DNA from: Arthrobacter bambusae
GTDB taxonomy: Bacteria > Actinomycetota > Actinomycetes > Actinomycetales > Micrococcaceae
Length of the DNA: 64,000 nt
Assembly (NCBI RefSeq): GCF_030812595.1
Contig: NZ_JAUSSZ010000005.1
Coordinates: 124,001 to 188,000, forward strand
Direction: 5' to 3'
Shown: positions 35,421 through 44,825 of the stretch, piece by piece
How positions within the stretch are numbered: the stretch's first letter is position 1
Layout: each line of letters opens with the position of its first letter
Translations under genes and position numbers: made by a program
The notes under the pieces: model-generated
The model's input: the letters and a program-made list of their open reading frames with translations, nothing else
Told to the model about the DNA's origin: nothing
Database searches by the model: none

Positions 35421-36572
35421 TTACTCCTCCGCCATGCCGGCCCCCGTGGGGGCCTCCGATTCAGCAGCCACGTTGGCTTCCGCCGCGGCTTCCTTCTTGG
35501 GAGGGAGTCCGCGACGACGGCGCGTAGGCCACGTGAAGATGAGGCTCAGCAAGGCCGTGACGAAGACCAACGCACCGATCGCGATTCCGGAGTCCATCCA
35601 GTACTGTCCCGGGAACAAGCGGATCAACGTGTCATCCAGCGCAAAAGTCCAGGTTCCGTTGGCGAAGAAGATGTGGTGGAATTCAGTGAAGAACTGCTGC
35701 CAGCCGAGCGCAGCAAGCGTACCCAGTCCAATAATGAGCACCAGGGTGACGATCGAACCTGCAAACAGTCCGCGGCGGATCCCGCCCGTGCTTCGCTTGC
35801 GCAGATAGATCATGGCGAGGATGCCAATGATGATCATGAGGGCGCCCGCACCGAATGCGGAAAGCATCACAGTCTTGACGTCGGCCATGTGGGAAACTTC
35901 GCCTTCTTTGAACAGCTTCTCGCCGTTCCGATTGACGAGGTCCCCCAAGTAACGTGGACCGGACCAGTTGCTTAGATAGTCCAGGGCATAGGAACCATAG
36001 GTCATCCGGTCATCGGCGTTGAAGCCATAACCATCGCCGGGGAATCCCGGCCGATAGTATTCCACCCACAGGAACAGCGGACTCGCAACGGCGCGGATTG
36101 CCAGCACCAAGAGAACCACCGGGTAGAACACGGCCAGCAGGACTTGGAAAATGCGCGGCGCCAGCGGCTTGGCGTTGGCGGCCTGCTCCCGCTCGTGGTT
36201 ACGACGTTCCACCTCCGCTTCCGGCGGGCGGACCTGAAGGGCCGACGTCGGCAGAGGCTCTGCGAAGAGCGCCCGTTCGGGCCCCGCCTGGGCAGCCTCG
36301 GCGGCTTTGCGGTCTGCCCGGCTTTCAGGCTGCTGTGCCGCCGCGGCCCGTGCTGCCGCGGGCCCGGCTCCCGGCTTGCCCTCTTCGGGCACACGCGTCG
36401 TCGAAGAGTCCCGGGCTCCATCGGCAGCCCCGGCCGGGCGCGCGTCAGCGGCCGGGCGCGAGTCAGCGGGCGCGGACTTGGGCGCAGGCTTCATCCATTC
36501 GAAGGCCGGCTCATCGCCGTCGTCGTGGACGTCCGCGTCCGGGTCTTTCGGAATCGGGCTCTTCTCGGTCAC
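35421..36572 (-). CDS. TIGR01906/DUF1461 integral membrane protein
   Basis: 383 residues. The first 140 are polar, Ala/Pro/Glu-rich and probably disordered and cytoplasmic. Then come membrane segments near 147-170, 243-265, 275-300 and 335-360. The family signature FHHIFFANGTWTFALDDTLIRLFP (about 305-328) is present, preceded by WVEYYRPGFPGD and the RMTYGSYALDYL region. The function of the family is unknown; it is usually a single-copy gene in Actinobacteria and Firmicutes. GTG start. Confidence 0.85.
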   Translation of the reverse strand: MTEKSPIPKDPDADVHDDGDEPAFEWMKPAPKSAPADSRPAADARPAGAADGARDSSTTRVPEEGKPGAGPAAARAAAAQQPESRADRKAAEAAQAGPERALFAEPLPTSALQVRPPEAEVERRNHEREQAANAKPLAPRIFQVLLAVFYPVVLLVLAIRAVASPLFLWVEYYRPGFPGDGYGFNADDRMTYGSYALDYLSNWSGPRYLGDLVNRNGEKLFKEGEVSHMADVKTVMLSAFGAGALMIIIGILAMIYLRKRSTGGIRRGLFAGSIVTLVLIIGLGTLAALGWQQFFTEFHHIFFANGTWTFALDDTLIRLFPGQYWMDSGIAIGALVFVTALLSLIFTWPTRRRRGLPPKKEAAAEANVAAESEAPTGAGMAEE

Positions 36573-36717
36573 TTGGATTCACTTCCGTAGGATTCACATG
36601 CCGGAGCAGGAACGGTCCGCTGGCAATCTTCTCTGCCTTTGAGCCTACCGTCAGCCCGCGTGGGGAGACGATGAGCCACCCCGGCGAAGGTCGGATTGCG
36701 GCCGGACCGGCGTGTCG

Positions 36718-37710
36718 TCAGGCGGCTACCTCCCGGTAGCCGGCGTCGTTTGCGTCCAGGTCGCCTGTGGCGCCGGCACGGAATGCCCGTCCGCCCAGCA
36801 CCAAGGCATAAACCCAGTATGCCGTGAGAACGAGCGAACCGATCAGGATCTTTGCCCACACAGGAAGCGGGCTGGGCGTCACAAAGGCCTCTACGAGTCC
36901 GGAAACGAACAGGACAAGCACCAAGCCCAGCGCCACTGTGATGAGGGAACGCCCTTCTTCCGCGACTGCCTGCATCCTGCGCCGCGGCCCCGGGGAAACC
37001 ATCGCCCAGAAAATGCGGAGGCCGGCCGCGGAGGCGATGAACACCGCCGTCAGCTCCATGAGGCCGTGCGGGAGGATGTAGCTGAAAAACACATCCATCT
37101 TGCCGGTGGCTGCGAACACGCCAGCGGCGATCCCCACGCCCTGCGCATTCGAGAACAGCATGTACGGCACCCAGAATCCGGTGATGCCCAGGGCCACGGA
37201 CTGCGCCCCGATCCAGGCATTGTTGGTCCAGACGGCGCCGGCGAAGGACGCCGCAGGGTTCTCGGAGTAGTAGCCGACGAAGTCATGGTCGACGTATTGC
37301 TTCACTGCGTCACTGCTTCCGAGGGCCCTCAAAGCGTCCGGCGACGTACCGATCCAGAGTGTGTAGGCCGCGGCCACGAGGCAGAAGAAAGCCCCGCAGC
37401 ATACCGTGAGCCAGCGCAGGCGGTAGAACGCGGCAGGCAGGGACACCACGAAAAAGCGGGCGAGGTCTTCCATGAAATTCGATCGAGCCCCGGTGAAGCG
37501 GGTGCGGGCCTGGGCGAGGGCCGCCGACAACGATGCGGAGAGTGCACTCTCCGGGGCCACAGACCGGATGAGGGACAGGTGCGATGACACCACTTGGTAT
37601 AAACGCAGAAGCTCGTCGGCTTCAGCGCCGTCGAGGCGTCGTTTGTGCGCAAGCTCGTGCAGGCGGGACCATTTGGTCCCGTTCACCACGGAGAAGGCAT
37701 CCATGTCCAC
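36718..37710 (-). CDS. SpoIIM-family (stage II sporulation protein M) membrane protein
   Basis: 330 residues. The cytoplasmic N-terminal part (W-x-R-L...ADELLRLYQVVSSHLSLIR) precedes about six membrane segments and the family motifs NNAWIGAQSVALGITG, HGLMELTAVFIASAAGLRIFW and GLVEAFVTPSP. Here the organism need not sporulate: in Actinobacteria this family pairs with RDD proteins and MoxR/DUF58 genes. It diverges from the RDD gene, as at the mycobacterial Rv3694c/Rv3695 position. GTG start at 37710 or ATG at 37704. Confidence 0.88.
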   Translation of the reverse strand: MDMDAFSVVNGTKWSRLHELAHKRRLDGAEADELLRLYQVVSSHLSLIRSVAPESALSASLSAALAQARTRFTGARSNFMEDLARFFVVSLPAAFYRLRWLTVCCGAFFCLVAAAYTLWIGTSPDALRALGSSDAVKQYVDHDFVGYYSENPAASFAGAVWTNNAWIGAQSVALGITGFWVPYMLFSNAQGVGIAAGVFAATGKMDVFFSYILPHGLMELTAVFIASAAGLRIFWAMVSPGPRRRMQAVAEEGRSLITVALGLVLVLFVSGLVEAFVTPSPLPVWAKILIGSLVLTAYWVYALVLGGRAFRAGATGDLDANDAGYREVAA

Positions 37711-37849
37711 GGCTCAACCCTAATCCCATCCCTCCCCAAATAGTCCCAATCCAAGCAAAGCCCTCCCCCGCATCCGTAGCCGCGGCTAAACTCGATCCAG
37801 CGGGAGCCGTCCGGTCCTGCAGACATCGCGGCAATGCTTGGGGGCGGGC

Positions 37850-38650
37850 TTGAGTTCTATCATTACCGGCGAGGCCGTCGTCCTTGAACTGAGGCCGGCA
37901 TCCTTCGGCGCGAGGGCCCTTGGGCTCATGCTCGATGTCCTGGTCCATATTGTGTTGCTGTTGGGCCTGTTGTTCCTGATCGGTATGGCGGTGCGTGATG
38001 TGGACGTGGCCGCGGCCCGCGCGATGGCCTTGACCAGCGTCGTGTTGTGCCTCGTGGTGGTCCCCGTGGCGGTGGAAACGCTGAGTCGTGGCCGCTCGCT
38101 GGGCAAGCTGGCTACCGGGCTCAGGATCGTGCGCGACGACGGCGGTTCCATCCGCTTCCGGCACGCGGTGATCCGCGGGTTGATCGGTTTCCTGGAGATC
38201 TATGCGACGTTCGGCGGATTGGCCATTGCCGTGGCGCTGTTCAACGACAAGTCGAAGAGGCTTGGCGACGTCGTAGCAGGAACTTATTCGCTCCGGCAGC
38301 GCGTTCCCGCTGAACCCAAGATCCTCCCCTACGCTCCCGGGCACCTGCAGGCTTGGGTAGGACTCGCGGATATCGGCAGGGTTCCGGATGGCACCGCGAG
38401 GCGGGCCTCACAGTTCATCCAGCAGGCCTGGCGCATGGCACCGGAGTCGCGCGCCCACCTGGCGGCGGCCCTCGCAAGCGAACTAGCGGCTTACGTCGCC
38501 CCACCGCCGCCCGCCGGAACGACGCCGGAAAACTATCTGCACGCCGTGTTGGGCGAGCGGCGAAACCGGGACCTGGCGCGGCTTCGCCGGGCGGAACAAC
38601 GCAGCGCCATCGTCGGGGATCGACTCAACAGGCTCCCGTTTACGCGCTAG
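37850..38650 (+). CDS. RDD family membrane protein
   Basis: 266 residues from a TTG at 37850 (protein begins MSSIITGEAVVLELRPASF); GGGGGCGGG directly upstream supports this start, and another TTG at 37838 is possible. RDD-type positions are seen: ARALGLMLDVLVH (Arg and Asp in helix 1), RGRSLGKLATGLRIVRDDGG, and FRHAVIRGLIGF. Three membrane segments are followed by a soluble tail of about 120 residues. RDD proteins are thought to take part in transport or envelope functions; the role here is unknown. Confidence 0.85.
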   Translation: MSSIITGEAVVLELRPASFGARALGLMLDVLVHIVLLLGLLFLIGMAVRDVDVAAARAMALTSVVLCLVVVPVAVETLSRGRSLGKLATGLRIVRDDGGSIRFRHAVIRGLIGFLEIYATFGGLAIAVALFNDKSKRLGDVVAGTYSLRQRVPAEPKILPYAPGHLQAWVGLADIGRVPDGTARRASQFIQQAWRMAPESRAHLAAALASELAAYVAPPPPAGTTPENYLHAVLGERRNRDLARLRRAEQRSAIVGDRLNRLPFTR

Positions 38651-38657
38651 CAAGGCC

Positions 38658-38705
38658 CGCAGTTCGCGTACTGCTCAGTTGGCGTATTGCTCAGTTGGCG
38701 TATTG
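38658..38705. repeat. 16-bp tandem repeat spanning the L,D-transpeptidase stop codon
   Basis: CTCAGTTGGCGTATTG at 38674-38689 and again at 38690-38705, plus a degenerate third unit at about 38658-38673. The transpeptidase stop codon (38691-38693) lies in the right-hand unit, so the terminal codons QYAN-stop have been duplicated into the 3' untranslated region. Confidence 0.85.
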
Positions 38706-40052
38706 GGCCCAGGGGATGTTCCAGTCGCCAAAACCGTCGTCGAAATTGGCGTAGTCACCCTGCGTATTGACCACCTGGACAACATCTCCGGTTGTCATGT
38801 TGTCGTATACCCATTTCGCGCCGTCCGGTCCCAATCCGATGCAACCGTGGGACAGGTTCGTGACGCCGACGTACGGCAGGGCCGCGTCGGTGGCCTGATG
38901 GATGAACTCGCCGCTGGGGGTCAGGCGTGTGGCGTAGTTGACGTCAAGCTGACCGTAGTAGGCCGGATCCCCCGGCTTGAGGCCGATGGTGGAGGCATCC
39001 ATGTGCTCTACCCGGTACTTTTCCATGAGCACCAAGTAGCCGCGCGCGGACGGGAACCTCGTGTCGCCCATGGTGTCTTGCCACTGTCCGACTTGCTGGT
39101 CGTTGACACTGACCGTGAACGTGTGGGCGACAGCGTCGGCAACCGCTACTTTCTTGTCGCCGATCTTGAAGGTGTTTGTCTTGTTGAAGTTTCCGATTTG
39201 GCCGTTGCCGAAATCCACCCCGAACAGCTTGAGGTCCACGGTGACGGTGCTGTTGGCTGCCCAGAAGTTCTCCGGGCGGTAGCGCACCATGGTGTCGCTG
39301 AACCAGTGGAAGGCCCCGACCTGGCCCGAGGTGGATGTGACCTTGATGGCCTTCTCAACGGCGGCCTTGTTGACCACGGGTTCGCTGAACGTGAGCTGGA
39401 GGGGCTGCGCAACCCCCACCTTCGACCCGTCCAGGGGGTACATGGCCGCGTCTGCCTCGTTCTGGGTGGAAACCGTCGTGAACGATCCGGTCTTCGACGT
39501 TGCGCGGCCGACTGTATCCGCAACCGTGTAATTGAAAGTGTAGGAGGAGTTGAATTCGAGAGGCGTGGACGCGGTCCAGCTCAACCCATCCGGGGTCAAC
39601 GCGCCGTCAACGGTCTTTCCCCGGGCGCTCGTCAAAGAGACCCTGTCCAGGGTCCCGTCCTTGACGCTGATCGTGACGGGCGCGGCCGGGTTCACTTGCT
39701 TCGCGCCACTGGCCGGCGAGGCAACCACCGTGGCAGGCTTCACCACAGGGAGCACGGCGGACGCTTCGCTGCGTTCACCTGATGATCCCTCGGACTCGAT
39801 TGCCGCGCTGGCCGCATGCGGGGCCACTGCGGCGAACGTGCCACTGAGCGCGGCAATGAGGCAAACGACCACAATCCAGGCGACCTTCCGGAACCTGCGT
39901 CGATTCGTCGCCGCAGGGCCCAGGTGAGCGGCATCCGGGTAAGCAGTGTCCAAGTAATCGGCACTGCCGCTGCCCGGTTCAGTGTCGAAGAGCCGCGCAG
40001 CATCCACATGCTCGAAAGTGTCCGCTTGCTCGCCGTCGGGATTAAGACCCAT
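38691..40052 (-). CDS. L,D-transpeptidase (Ig-like + YkuD domains)
   Basis: 453 residues from the ATG at 40050-40052 (GGAG 9 nt upstream; a TTG at 40067 is an alternative). A cytoplasmic leader and a single membrane anchor (WIVVVCLIAALSGTFAAVA, about 43-62) put the rest outside the cell. Two Ig-like domains (about 100-330) precede the YkuD catalytic domain, with HMDASTIGLKPGD and the active-site NLSHGCIGLGPDGAKWVYDN near the C-terminus (Cys in SHGC). Such enzymes form 3-3 peptidoglycan cross-links and are targets of carbapenems. Convergent with the RDD gene. Confidence 0.94.
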   Translation of the reverse strand: MGLNPDGEQADTFEHVDAARLFDTEPGSGSADYLDTAYPDAAHLGPAATNRRRFRKVAWIVVVCLIAALSGTFAAVAPHAASAAIESEGSSGERSEASAVLPVVKPATVVASPASGAKQVNPAAPVTISVKDGTLDRVSLTSARGKTVDGALTPDGLSWTASTPLEFNSSYTFNYTVADTVGRATSKTGSFTTVSTQNEADAAMYPLDGSKVGVAQPLQLTFSEPVVNKAAVEKAIKVTSTSGQVGAFHWFSDTMVRYRPENFWAANSTVTVDLKLFGVDFGNGQIGNFNKTNTFKIGDKKVAVADAVAHTFTVSVNDQQVGQWQDTMGDTRFPSARGYLVLMEKYRVEHMDASTIGLKPGDPAYYGQLDVNYATRLTPSGEFIHQATDAALPYVGVTNLSHGCIGLGPDGAKWVYDNMTTGDVVQVVNTQGDYANFDDGFGDWNIPWAQYAN

Positions 40053-40129
40053 TCCTGTTTTCTCCAAAACTCACGCCCCCAAAGGGCTCACGCCCCACAG
40101 CCGAATCCTAAACGGCGCGGCTTGATATT

Positions 40130-40164
40130 GGCTGGGAGCGCGCCTGCGCGGCGTGCTCCCAGCC
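40130..40164 (-). terminator. Hairpin after ahcY
   Basis: Arms GGCTGGGAGCGCGCC (40130-40144) and GGCGTGCTCCCAGCC (40150-40164), one wobble position, 5-nt loop, 15 bp past the ahcY stop. Only a weak T content follows on the minus strand. Confidence 0.6.
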
Positions 40165-40179
40165 GATGTTCTCAGTTTC

Positions 40180-41673
40180 TCAGTACCGGTAGTGTTCCGG
40201 CTTGTACGGCCCGGCAACGTCCAGGTCCAGGTATTCCGCCTGTTCCTTGCTGAGCTCGGTCAGTTCCACGCCCAAAGCATCCAGGTGCAGGCGGGCGACC
40301 TTCTCATCGAGGATCTTGGGCAGCACGTAGACCTGGTTCTCGTATTCGCGCGTGGCGCCTGGGCCAGAGCCAGTCTGGTCCTTCTTGGTCCACAGCTCGA
40401 TCTGGGCGATCGTCTGGTTGGCGAAGGAGTTGCTCATGACGAAGGAGGGGTGGCCTGTGGCATTGCCCAGGTTCAGGAGGCGGCCTTCGGAGAGTACGAT
40501 AATCGATCGCTCTTCGCGGCCGTCGGCTGCGGCGAACACCCACTCGTGTACCTGCGGCTTGATTTCGACCTTCCGGACACCGGGGATCTTTGCCAGTCCG
40601 GCCATGTCGATCTCGTTATCGAAGTGGCCGATGTTGCCCACGATCGCCTTGTTCTTCATGCGGAGCATGTCGGAGGCCATGATGACGTCCTTGTTGCCGG
40701 TAGTCGTGATGAAGATGTCGCCCTGTTCCACCACTGAATCCAGCTTGGCTACTTGGTATCCGTCCATGGCTGCCTGGAGTGCGCAGATGGGGTCGATCTC
40801 GGTCACGATCACGCGCGAACCCTGGCCGCGGAGCGCCTCAGCGGCCCCCTTGCCGACGTCGCCATAGCCGCAGACGACGGCGACCTTGCCGCCCATGAGG
40901 ACATCCGTGGCGCGGTTGATGCCGTCCGGCAGGGAGTGGCGGATGCCGTACTTGTTGTCGAACTTGCTCTTGGTCACCGAGTCGTTGACGTTGATGGCCG
41001 GGAACAGGAGCTTGCCGTGTTCTGCAAGCTGGTAGAGGCGGTGTACCCCCGTAGTGGTTTCCTCGCTCACGCCGCGGATGCCGGCTGCGATGCGCGTCCA
41101 TTTCTTCGAATCGGCCTCAAGGCTCTTGCGCAGCACGTCGAGGACGATTGCATACTCTTCGGGGTCGCTTTCCGTGGCGCTCGGCACCGCGCCTGCAGCT
41201 TCGAACTCGACGCCCTTGTGGACCAGCAGCGTGGCGTCGCCGCCGTCGTCGAGGATCATGTTGGGGCCCAACTCCGGGTTGGCGTCCGCGCCCGGCCAGG
41301 TGAGGATCTGCTCGGCGGTCCACCAGTATTCCTCGAGCGTCTCACCCTTCCAGGCGAACACGGGAACACCTTGGGGATCATCGACGGTTCCCTTGCCGAC
41401 CACGACGGCGGCAGCGGCCTCGTCCTGCGTGGAGAAGATGTTGCAAGAGGCCCACCGGACCTCGGCGCCGAGGGCCGTCAGGGTCTCGATGAGAACCGCG
41501 GTCTGCACAGTCATGTGCAGGGATCCCGCAATACGCGCGCCCTTGAGCGGCTGGCTCGGACCGAATTCCGTCCGCAACGACATCAGGCCCGGCATTTCGT
41601 GCTCGGCCAGTCGAATCTGGTGGCGCCCGGCTTCAGCCAGGGAGATGTCTGCAACCTTGTAGTCGAAAGTCAT
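40180..41673 (-). CDS. ahcY: Adenosylhomocysteinase
   Basis: This 497-residue cytosolic NAD-dependent enzyme cleaves S-adenosylhomocysteine to adenosine and homocysteine, relieving inhibition of methyltransferases. Motifs: [37 protein letters not shown], the NAD site [29 protein letters not shown] and the C-terminal [16 protein letters not shown]. The length includes the extra insertion seen in actinobacterial enzymes. It lies 53 bp after the Trm112-like gene on the same strand, so co-transcription is likely. No SAH riboswitch is visible in that short gap. Confidence 0.97.
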   Translation of the reverse strand: MTFDYKVADISLAEAGRHQIRLAEHEMPGLMSLRTEFGPSQPLKGARIAGSLHMTVQTAVLIETLTALGAEVRWASCNIFSTQDEAAAAVVVGKGTVDDPQGVPVFAWKGETLEEYWWTAEQILTWPGADANPELGPNMILDDGGDATLLVHKGVEFEAAGAVPSATESDPEEYAIVLDVLRKSLEADSKKWTRIAAGIRGVSEETTTGVHRLYQLAEHGKLLFPAINVNDSVTKSKFDNKYGIRHSLPDGINRATDVLMGGKVAVVCGYGDVGKGAAEALRGQGSRVIVTEIDPICALQAAMDGYQVAKLDSVVEQGDIFITTTGNKDVIMASDMLRMKNKAIVGNIGHFDNEIDMAGLAKIPGVRKVEIKPQVHEWVFAAADGREERSIIVLSEGRLLNLGNATGHPSFVMSNSFANQTIAQIELWTKKDQTGSGPGATREYENQVYVLPKILDEKVARLHLDALGVELTELSKEQAEYLDLDVAGPYKPEHYRY

Positions 41674-41726
41674 GGAAGTCCTTTGGAAGTGTACCTAATG
41701 GTCGAGTCAGTCGAGTCAGATGGGGC

Positions 41727-41966
41727 TCAGGCGTGGCGGGGACCGTCGTGCTGGCCTGCGTCGTGCTGGCCTGAAGACGCGGCGTTGGCTGCGGCCAGCA
41801 GTTCCGGGGGCAGCAGCAAGGGGATGCCGTCCTGGATGGCATAGCGGACCTTTTCACCCGAGGCCGCCGCAACCGTCGAGACAAGTTCCTCGCCGTCCTG
41901 CTCCAGCGGGGACCCGGTGACGGGGCACCGCAGGATGGACAACAATTCAGGACTGACCTTTGGCAT
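41727..41966 (-). CDS. Trm112-like small zinc-ribbon-related protein
   Basis: 79 residues from the ATG at 41964-41966, with GGGAG upstream; longer frames are not conserved. The protein reads LLSILRCPVTGSPLEQDGEELVS, then YAIQDGIPLLLPPE, the Trm112/UPF0434 pattern (LRCP...YPI.DGIP.LL). Only one of the zinc-site cysteines remains, which is usual for actinobacterial members. Eukaryotic Trm112 activates methyltransferases; a link to ahcY downstream is suggestive but unproven. It has a His/Gln-rich tail. Confidence 0.85.
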   Translation of the reverse strand: MPKVSPELLSILRCPVTGSPLEQDGEELVSTVAAASGEKVRYAIQDGIPLLLPPELLAAANAASSGQHDAGQHDGPRHA

Positions 41967-42161
41967 GGTTGAAGCTCCCTGGATGGCATCTAGCGGACGC
42001 CGCTTTGGACAGATATGGCAGCTTCCAGAGTACAACCCGGCGGCGCAGGGAACGGTGTCACACAGCTTGTCCTGCAGGGAACGGCGACACACAGGGCAAG
42101 AAGACGGTAATTTCCCGTGGTCCGGGGTTGCAGTGGTCCAGGGTTGCAGTGGGACAGGGGT

Positions 42162-42542
42162 TCAGGAGGGGTCGCGCAGGATGCGCAGGTGGCGCCTTGT
42201 TCCCTCTACGGGGGCCGGGCCGTCGAAGGGAGCGCGGACTGTGCGCTGTTCCGGCGCCGCCGGAGCCGGGGCCGATGCGGCTTCGCGCACAGCGTTCGCC
42301 AAGGCAAGGAGATCGTCCGGCCCCGGCTCCGGCGGGGAGGACGGCATGGCGAGCCGCATGACTTCCCAGCCCCTCGGCACAGTCAGCGACTCGGCATGCT
42401 GCGCGCACAGATCGTAGGAATGCGGTTCGGCATAGGTGGCCAACGGACCAAGCACCGCCGTCGATTCGGCGTAGACGTACGTCAAAGTAGCCACCGCGGA
42501 TTGGCGGCAAGCTGATCTGGAACACTGACGAATTGCACCCAC
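42162..42542 (-). CDS. DUF3499 family protein
   Basis: 126 residues from a GTG at 42542 (an ATG at 42563 adds 7). It contains the strongly conserved actinobacterial block QCSRSACRQSAVATLTYVY, ESTAVLGPLATYAEPHSYDL, then CAQHAESLTVPRGWEVMRL. The two CxxxC-like cysteine groups and the following C..H suggest a small metal-binding fold (inference). The C-terminal tail is Ala/Pro-rich. Divergent from the metallopeptidase gene; the DUF3499-metallopeptidase-whiB neighbourhood is also found in mycobacteria. Function unknown. Confidence 0.88.
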   Translation of the reverse strand: MGAIRQCSRSACRQSAVATLTYVYAESTAVLGPLATYAEPHSYDLCAQHAESLTVPRGWEVMRLAMPSSPPEPGPDDLLALANAVREAASAPAPAAPEQRTVRAPFDGPAPVEGTRRHLRILRDPS

Positions 42543-42639
42543 AACATCCCAGATTAGCCGCACTTCGCCGCGGCGCGGGGCATTGCCTCTTTGACGGCAT
42601 TATGTCGCGTTGGCCGAATCACGGGTCTAGAGTCGATAT

Positions 42640-43158
42640 ATGCAGTCACAGCACCACGTTCCGGGCTTCACAGTTCGTTTGTCTGACACCGGCGACAGCC
42701 AGGAAATGACGACGGCGGGCTCATCCGCGCGCGGGTTCAGGGAGCGCCGCAGGAACCGCCATGGACGGGGGTTGCGGGGGGAAATCATCCTTCCCAACCT
42801 TCCCGGCTACCGGACGCGTGCCGAAAGGTTCGATGACCTCGTGCTCGATTCCGCGGAACGGCTGCAGGATATGTGGGGCAAAAGGCTCGACGGCGTCGCG
42901 TTCGCCGTCGACGAGATCCCGCCAAACCTTGAGCAACTCGTGGCAGAGGGAACCCCGGCACCGCTGGGCGCATACACCCCTGCAGCCCACGGCGCAGGAC
43001 CCGTAATCACCATCTATCGACGCGTCGTAGAGCACACCACCGGCGGCCGGGAGGACCTGCAGGACCTGGTGCACGACGTCGTTGTCGAGTACACCGCCGA
43101 GATGCTCGGCGTGCCGCCGGAGACCCTGGACCCTGTCTACCGCCGTCGTTATCAGTAA
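42640..43158 (+). CDS. Zincin-like metallopeptidase family protein
   Basis: 172 residues from the ATG at 42640; an ATG at 42706 would remove a poorly conserved leader. The core FDDLVLDSAERL, VAFAVDEIPPNLE, ITIYRRVVEHTTGG and LVHDVVVEYTAEMLGVPPE matches the short DUF1025-type metallopeptidase-like family. The HExxH-like helix reads HDVVVEY, without the canonical second histidine, so catalytic activity is doubtful. Its last 7 bases overlap the convergent DUF5719 gene. Confidence 0.8.
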   Translation: MQSQHHVPGFTVRLSDTGDSQEMTTAGSSARGFRERRRNRHGRGLRGEIILPNLPGYRTRAERFDDLVLDSAERLQDMWGKRLDGVAFAVDEIPPNLEQLVAEGTPAPLGAYTPAAHGAGPVITIYRRVVEHTTGGREDLQDLVHDVVVEYTAEMLGVPPETLDPVYRRRYQ

Positions 43159-44825
43159 CCCAGGTTGACCTGCACTTTTTCGTGGCCCGCAGCGCCATCC
43201 TGGATAGCCAGGACCGAAACCCCGGACTGCCCGTCCTGGCCAAGCACGAGCGCGCCGTAGGCCGCGTCGCCTGCCGCGGACACGACGTAGCCGGAAACCG
43301 CGGCGCCGTCGGACTTATCCGGAACGGCGATGACTGAGGTAGTCCCCCCGGCGATATCAACGCTTTCGGTCTTGTGCAGCTTGCCGTCCGAAGTGACGGG
43401 CGTGTAACTGACCGTGGCCCGGCCCGTAGGCACGCCGAAGCTCAGGGAACGCGAATCGCCTTGAGGCACCGCAACTACATGCTGGCTGCCCAGGCGGCCC
43501 GCAGCCGGAGACCAGGCGAAATCGAGGGGATCCCCGGCCTTTAGTCCCCGCGTCACGCGGGCGGATGCGATGAAGGAAACATCCGAAGTAGCACTCACGG
43601 TATACATGCCGGCCGGGACGCCCGTGAGCGGCACTTCGGTGACTGAACCTGCTTTGGCGGTCACCGCTCCCCCGCCGGGCAAAGCGCGCTGTCCGTTCGG
43701 CCCGAACAAGCGCACGTCCAGGACGGCGTCCACAGGACCAGGGACGGTGATCTGCAAGGCAGGAACAACATCGGCGAAACCTGGCTTGTCCGCAAGTGAC
43801 TTCACGGCGGCCGGGTCCTGGATGTCCACCCCGGTCATGACTTGGGAATCAGACGAACCAGCACCTGGAGTAATGAGCTCGACACCGCCGGCAGTGAGTC
43901 CCCGGAGGACGCTTTGCTGAATGGTTCCCGCAACGGGGCCGCCGCTGCTGCGCAGATGAACCGAAAGCTGCCCCTCGTTTGGGGCCAGTCCAGCCAAGTT
44001 GATGGACCGGGTAGTTCCCGGGGATACGAGCAGGCCGCGGCTGTCCGGGGCCTGGATCTGTCCATGGGCACCGAAAAGGTCAAGATTGACGGTAGCCGGT
44101 GTTCCCGAAGCATTGCTGATGTTCAAAACCGCCAGTCGCCCCAGTGCGGTGTTGGCTCCCAGGAGCCACGCATCATTGACTGGCTGTTGGCAGGGGGCCG
44201 CCGCCAGGCCGCGGAGATCGCCGTCGCTCGCGGTGTAGCTCATCAAGCCCGCTACCGCGGCCCTTTGGCCGCTCACGGGATCTGCCCCCACCACAGTGAC
44301 GTCGGCCGCGGGCCTCTGGGCCACGACGCCGGCATTCAGGACCGGAGGACCTGACGCCGGGGCTTGGGCGTTGGCGGGAGGCTTGGCAATGTCGGCGATC
44401 GGAGCGCCACCCAGCGACGCGATGTTGCTACCGGGAACCGATCCCTTGGCGTCACTGAGGACTACGGCATCGAGGAAGCTCTTTGCTGAACGCGAGACAG
44501 GGCTGAACTGGGTATCGGTGCCCGCCGCGGAACCTTCAGGAAGGCGCGGAGGAGCCGGACACACTGCGGTTGTCCTGCCTGCCGGGACATCCGCGAGGGC
44601 AATGTCCACGCTCTTGTTCCCCGACGGGGCAGGCAGGATGGATGCTGCCGACACCATTCCTGCACCCGCGGCAAGGAGCAACGTCGCGGAAAGCGCTCCC
44701 AACACAACGGCCTTGTTCTTGGAGGCGGTTTTGCGCTGGTCGCGGCCCTTGGGGACGGCTTTGCGCTGGTCGCGCCTCCTCGACTCCGCACTGGCCTCGG
44801 GTGCCGGGCCTTGGTTGTCAGACAC
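43152..44825 (-). CDS. DUF5719 family exported protein
   Basis: 557 residues. The leader is charged (RRRDQRKAVPKGRDQRKTASK), followed by one hydrophobic segment (AVVLGALSATLLLAAGAGMV, about 39-58), so the body is outside the cell. The remainder is beta-rich with Ala/Gly/Val/Ser composition and ends QVNLGY. In Actinobacteria this family regularly sits after the large glycosyltransferase, and here the start overlaps the transferase stop by 8 nt, so the two are made together. A role in envelope glycan assembly is likely but unproven. Confidence 0.8.
   Translation of the reverse strand: MSDNQGPAPEASAESRRRDQRKAVPKGRDQRKTASKNKAVVLGALSATLLLAAGAGMVSAASILPAPSGNKSVDIALADVPAGRTTAVCPAPPRLPEGSAAGTDTQFSPVSRSAKSFLDAVVLSDAKGSVPGSNIASLGGAPIADIAKPPANAQAPASGPPVLNAGVVAQRPAADVTVVGADPVSGQRAAVAGLMSYTASDGDLRGLAAAPCQQPVNDAWLLGANTALGRLAVLNISNASGTPATVNLDLFGAHGQIQAPDSRGLLVSPGTTRSINLAGLAPNEGQLSVHLRSSGGPVAGTIQQSVLRGLTAGGVELITPGAGSSDSQVMTGVDIQDPAAVKSLADKPGFADVVPALQITVPGPVDAVLDVRLFGPNGQRALPGGGAVTAKAGSVTEVPLTGVPAGMYTVSATSDVSFIASARVTRGLKAGDPLDFAWSPAAGRLGSQHVVAVPQGDSRSLSFGVPTGRATVSYTPVTSDGKLHKTESVDIAGGTTSVIAVPDKSDGAAVSGYVVSAAGDAAYGALVLGQDGQSGVSVLAIQDGAAGHEKVQVNLGY

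Noticed and set aside
41674..41726. SAH riboswitch upstream of ahcY
   Set aside because: The 53-nt gap is too short and lacks the conserved elements.
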